Assembly: GCF_030151085.1 (NCBI RefSeq)
Contig: NZ_JASLER010000021.1
Span: 1 to 53,996 of the forward strand
Source of the DNA: Bacteroides sp.
Lineage (GTDB): Bacteria; Bacteroidota; Bacteroidia; Bacteroidales; Bacteroidaceae
Direction: 5' to 3'
Length of the DNA stretch: 53,996 nucleotides
The notes beneath the pieces were generated by a model that was not told the origin of the DNA, did no database searches, and saw nothing but the letters and a program-made list of their open reading frames with translations. Of this stretch, positions 53,534 through 53,996 are shown piece after piece (position 1 is the first letter of the stretch; every line of letters begins with the position of its first letter). A program made the position numbers and the translations under genes.

Positions 53534-53996
53534 TTAAGCAAGTTTTGCTAATTCAAGATATTTCTTGTAGAGAGTCTCGTAAACGAGAGAACGTTTTTCA
53601 TCCGGTTGATATTCAGCTTCAACATCCGAACCCATGTATTTTGTAGCTTCACTAATATCAGAATATATTCCTGCCGCCACTGCTGCAAACATAGCTGCCC
53701 CCAAAGCACAGGTCTGTTCTGAACGGATCACGCGGATAGGCATGTTCAGCACATCCGCCAATGTCTGCATTACAAAAGGAGCTTTCTTGCTGATTCCTCC
53801 GATAGCATTAACCGAATCAATTTGCAAGCCTTGTCCTCTCATGTGCTCAACGATGCGACGGGAACCGAATGCGGTAGCTTCAACCAATGCCCGGAATACT
53901 TCGGGCGCACTACTACCTAAAGTGAGTCCTGCAATTACTCCTTTTACATTTTGGTCGGCATTCGGTGTGCGACGTCCATTCATCCAGTCCAAAGCA
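53534..53996 (-). CDS. araB: Ribulokinase (FGGY family), 5' end missing
   Basis: The C-terminal 154 residues of an FGGY sugar kinase; the frame runs off the right edge (ALDWMNGRRTPNADQNVKGV), so the TTG at 53992 is not a true start. ALDWMNGRRTP, FRALVEATAFGSRRIVEHMR, AIGGISKKAPFVMQ and SEQTCALGAAMFAAVAAGIY are diagnostic of ribulokinases rather than xylulo- or glycerol kinases. It phosphorylates L-ribulose, and family members also accept D-ribulose. In this operon it would act on the isomerised arabinose from the glycan. An isomerase and regulator may lie further right. Confidence 0.88.
   Translation of the reverse strand, partial: ALDWMNGRRTPNADQNVKGVIAGLTLGSSAPEVFRALVEATAFGSRRIVEHMRGQGLQIDSVNAIGGISKKAPFVMQTLADVLNMPIRVIRSEQTCALGAAMFAAVAAGIYSDISEATKYMGSDVEAEYQPDEKRSLVYETLYKKYLELAKLA

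Noticed and set aside
53534..53992. Complete 152-residue kinase starting at TTG 53992
   Set aside because: The frame continues to the window edge with conserved ribulokinase residues (ALDWMNGRR), so the gene is cut by the window.

Overview
The window is chromosomal DNA from a gut-type Bacteroides. The evidence is the Bacteroidales -33/-7 promoter form (TTTG, about 19-20 nt, TAnnTTTG) before many genes, a SusC/SusD pair, Bacteroides-restricted families (DUF4373, smalltalk, DUF3836, HU-like proteins with acidic tails), and housekeeping proteins (MutS, LeuS, NadA, RdgB) that read like Bacteroides orthologues. I do not name a species. No tRNA, rRNA, CRISPR array or intact transposase was found.

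Layout. (1) 1-4435: a partial helical-repeat protein on the minus strand, divergent from a three-gene ribose/nucleoside cassette (ribokinase, GRP-type sugar permease, lipoprotein nucleoside hydrolase). (2) 4587-8100: a phage-type S24 repressor divergent from a Bacteroides cassette: zinc-ribbon protein, DUF4373 protein, HU-like protein, a truncated amidase and a 33-residue smalltalk protein. (3) 8156-17560: an A+T-rich Rhs/YD-repeat polymorphic-toxin locus. Two large Rhs-type genes are followed by a putative immunity lipoprotein. Then comes debris: a frameshifted second toxin tip, an orphan candidate immunity gene, a decapitated GH76 gene, a duplicated 65-bp terminator flank and a scrap of Rhs core. 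(4) 17600-26532: mutS, a short RNA candidate, then a minus-strand operon (TPR sensor-like lipoprotein, membrane protein, SUFU-domain protein, BatD-like protein, MORN-repeat protein, membrane protein). (5) 26926-36360: scattered single genes (GNAT-YoaP acetyltransferase, second HU-like protein, TonB-dependent-type outer-membrane protein, AraC regulator, membrane acyltransferase, DUF3836, Tag glycosylase, OmpR-type response regulator, DUF5131). (6) 36493-43470: TrmH-type methyltransferase, nadA, and a minus-strand leuS-yitT-rdgB-M15 peptidase operon. (7) 44212-53996: a minus-strand polysaccharide utilization locus that runs off the right edge: ribulokinase, GH172 (DUF2961), SusC, SusD, GH97, DUF4185 (GH183-like).

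How the parts work together. The right-hand PUL combines the two families known from enzymatic D-arabinan breakdown (DUF4185/GH183 endo-acting, GH172 exo-acting) with a ribulokinase, the kinase needed once arabinose is isomerised to ribulose. I infer a locus for a D-arabinofuranose-containing or related furanosyl glycan. The Rhs locus shows the logic of toxin-tip replacement: conserved core, A+T-rich tip with a JAMM metallopeptidase signature, adjacent immunity candidate, and retired tips and immunity genes downstream. Other noteworthy structures are a leuS leader made of six helically phased UAAC-type repeats, a symmetric array of TTTACTAAAAAT sites spaced exactly 22 bp in a gene-free region, and two promoter-to-terminator units that look like small RNAs.
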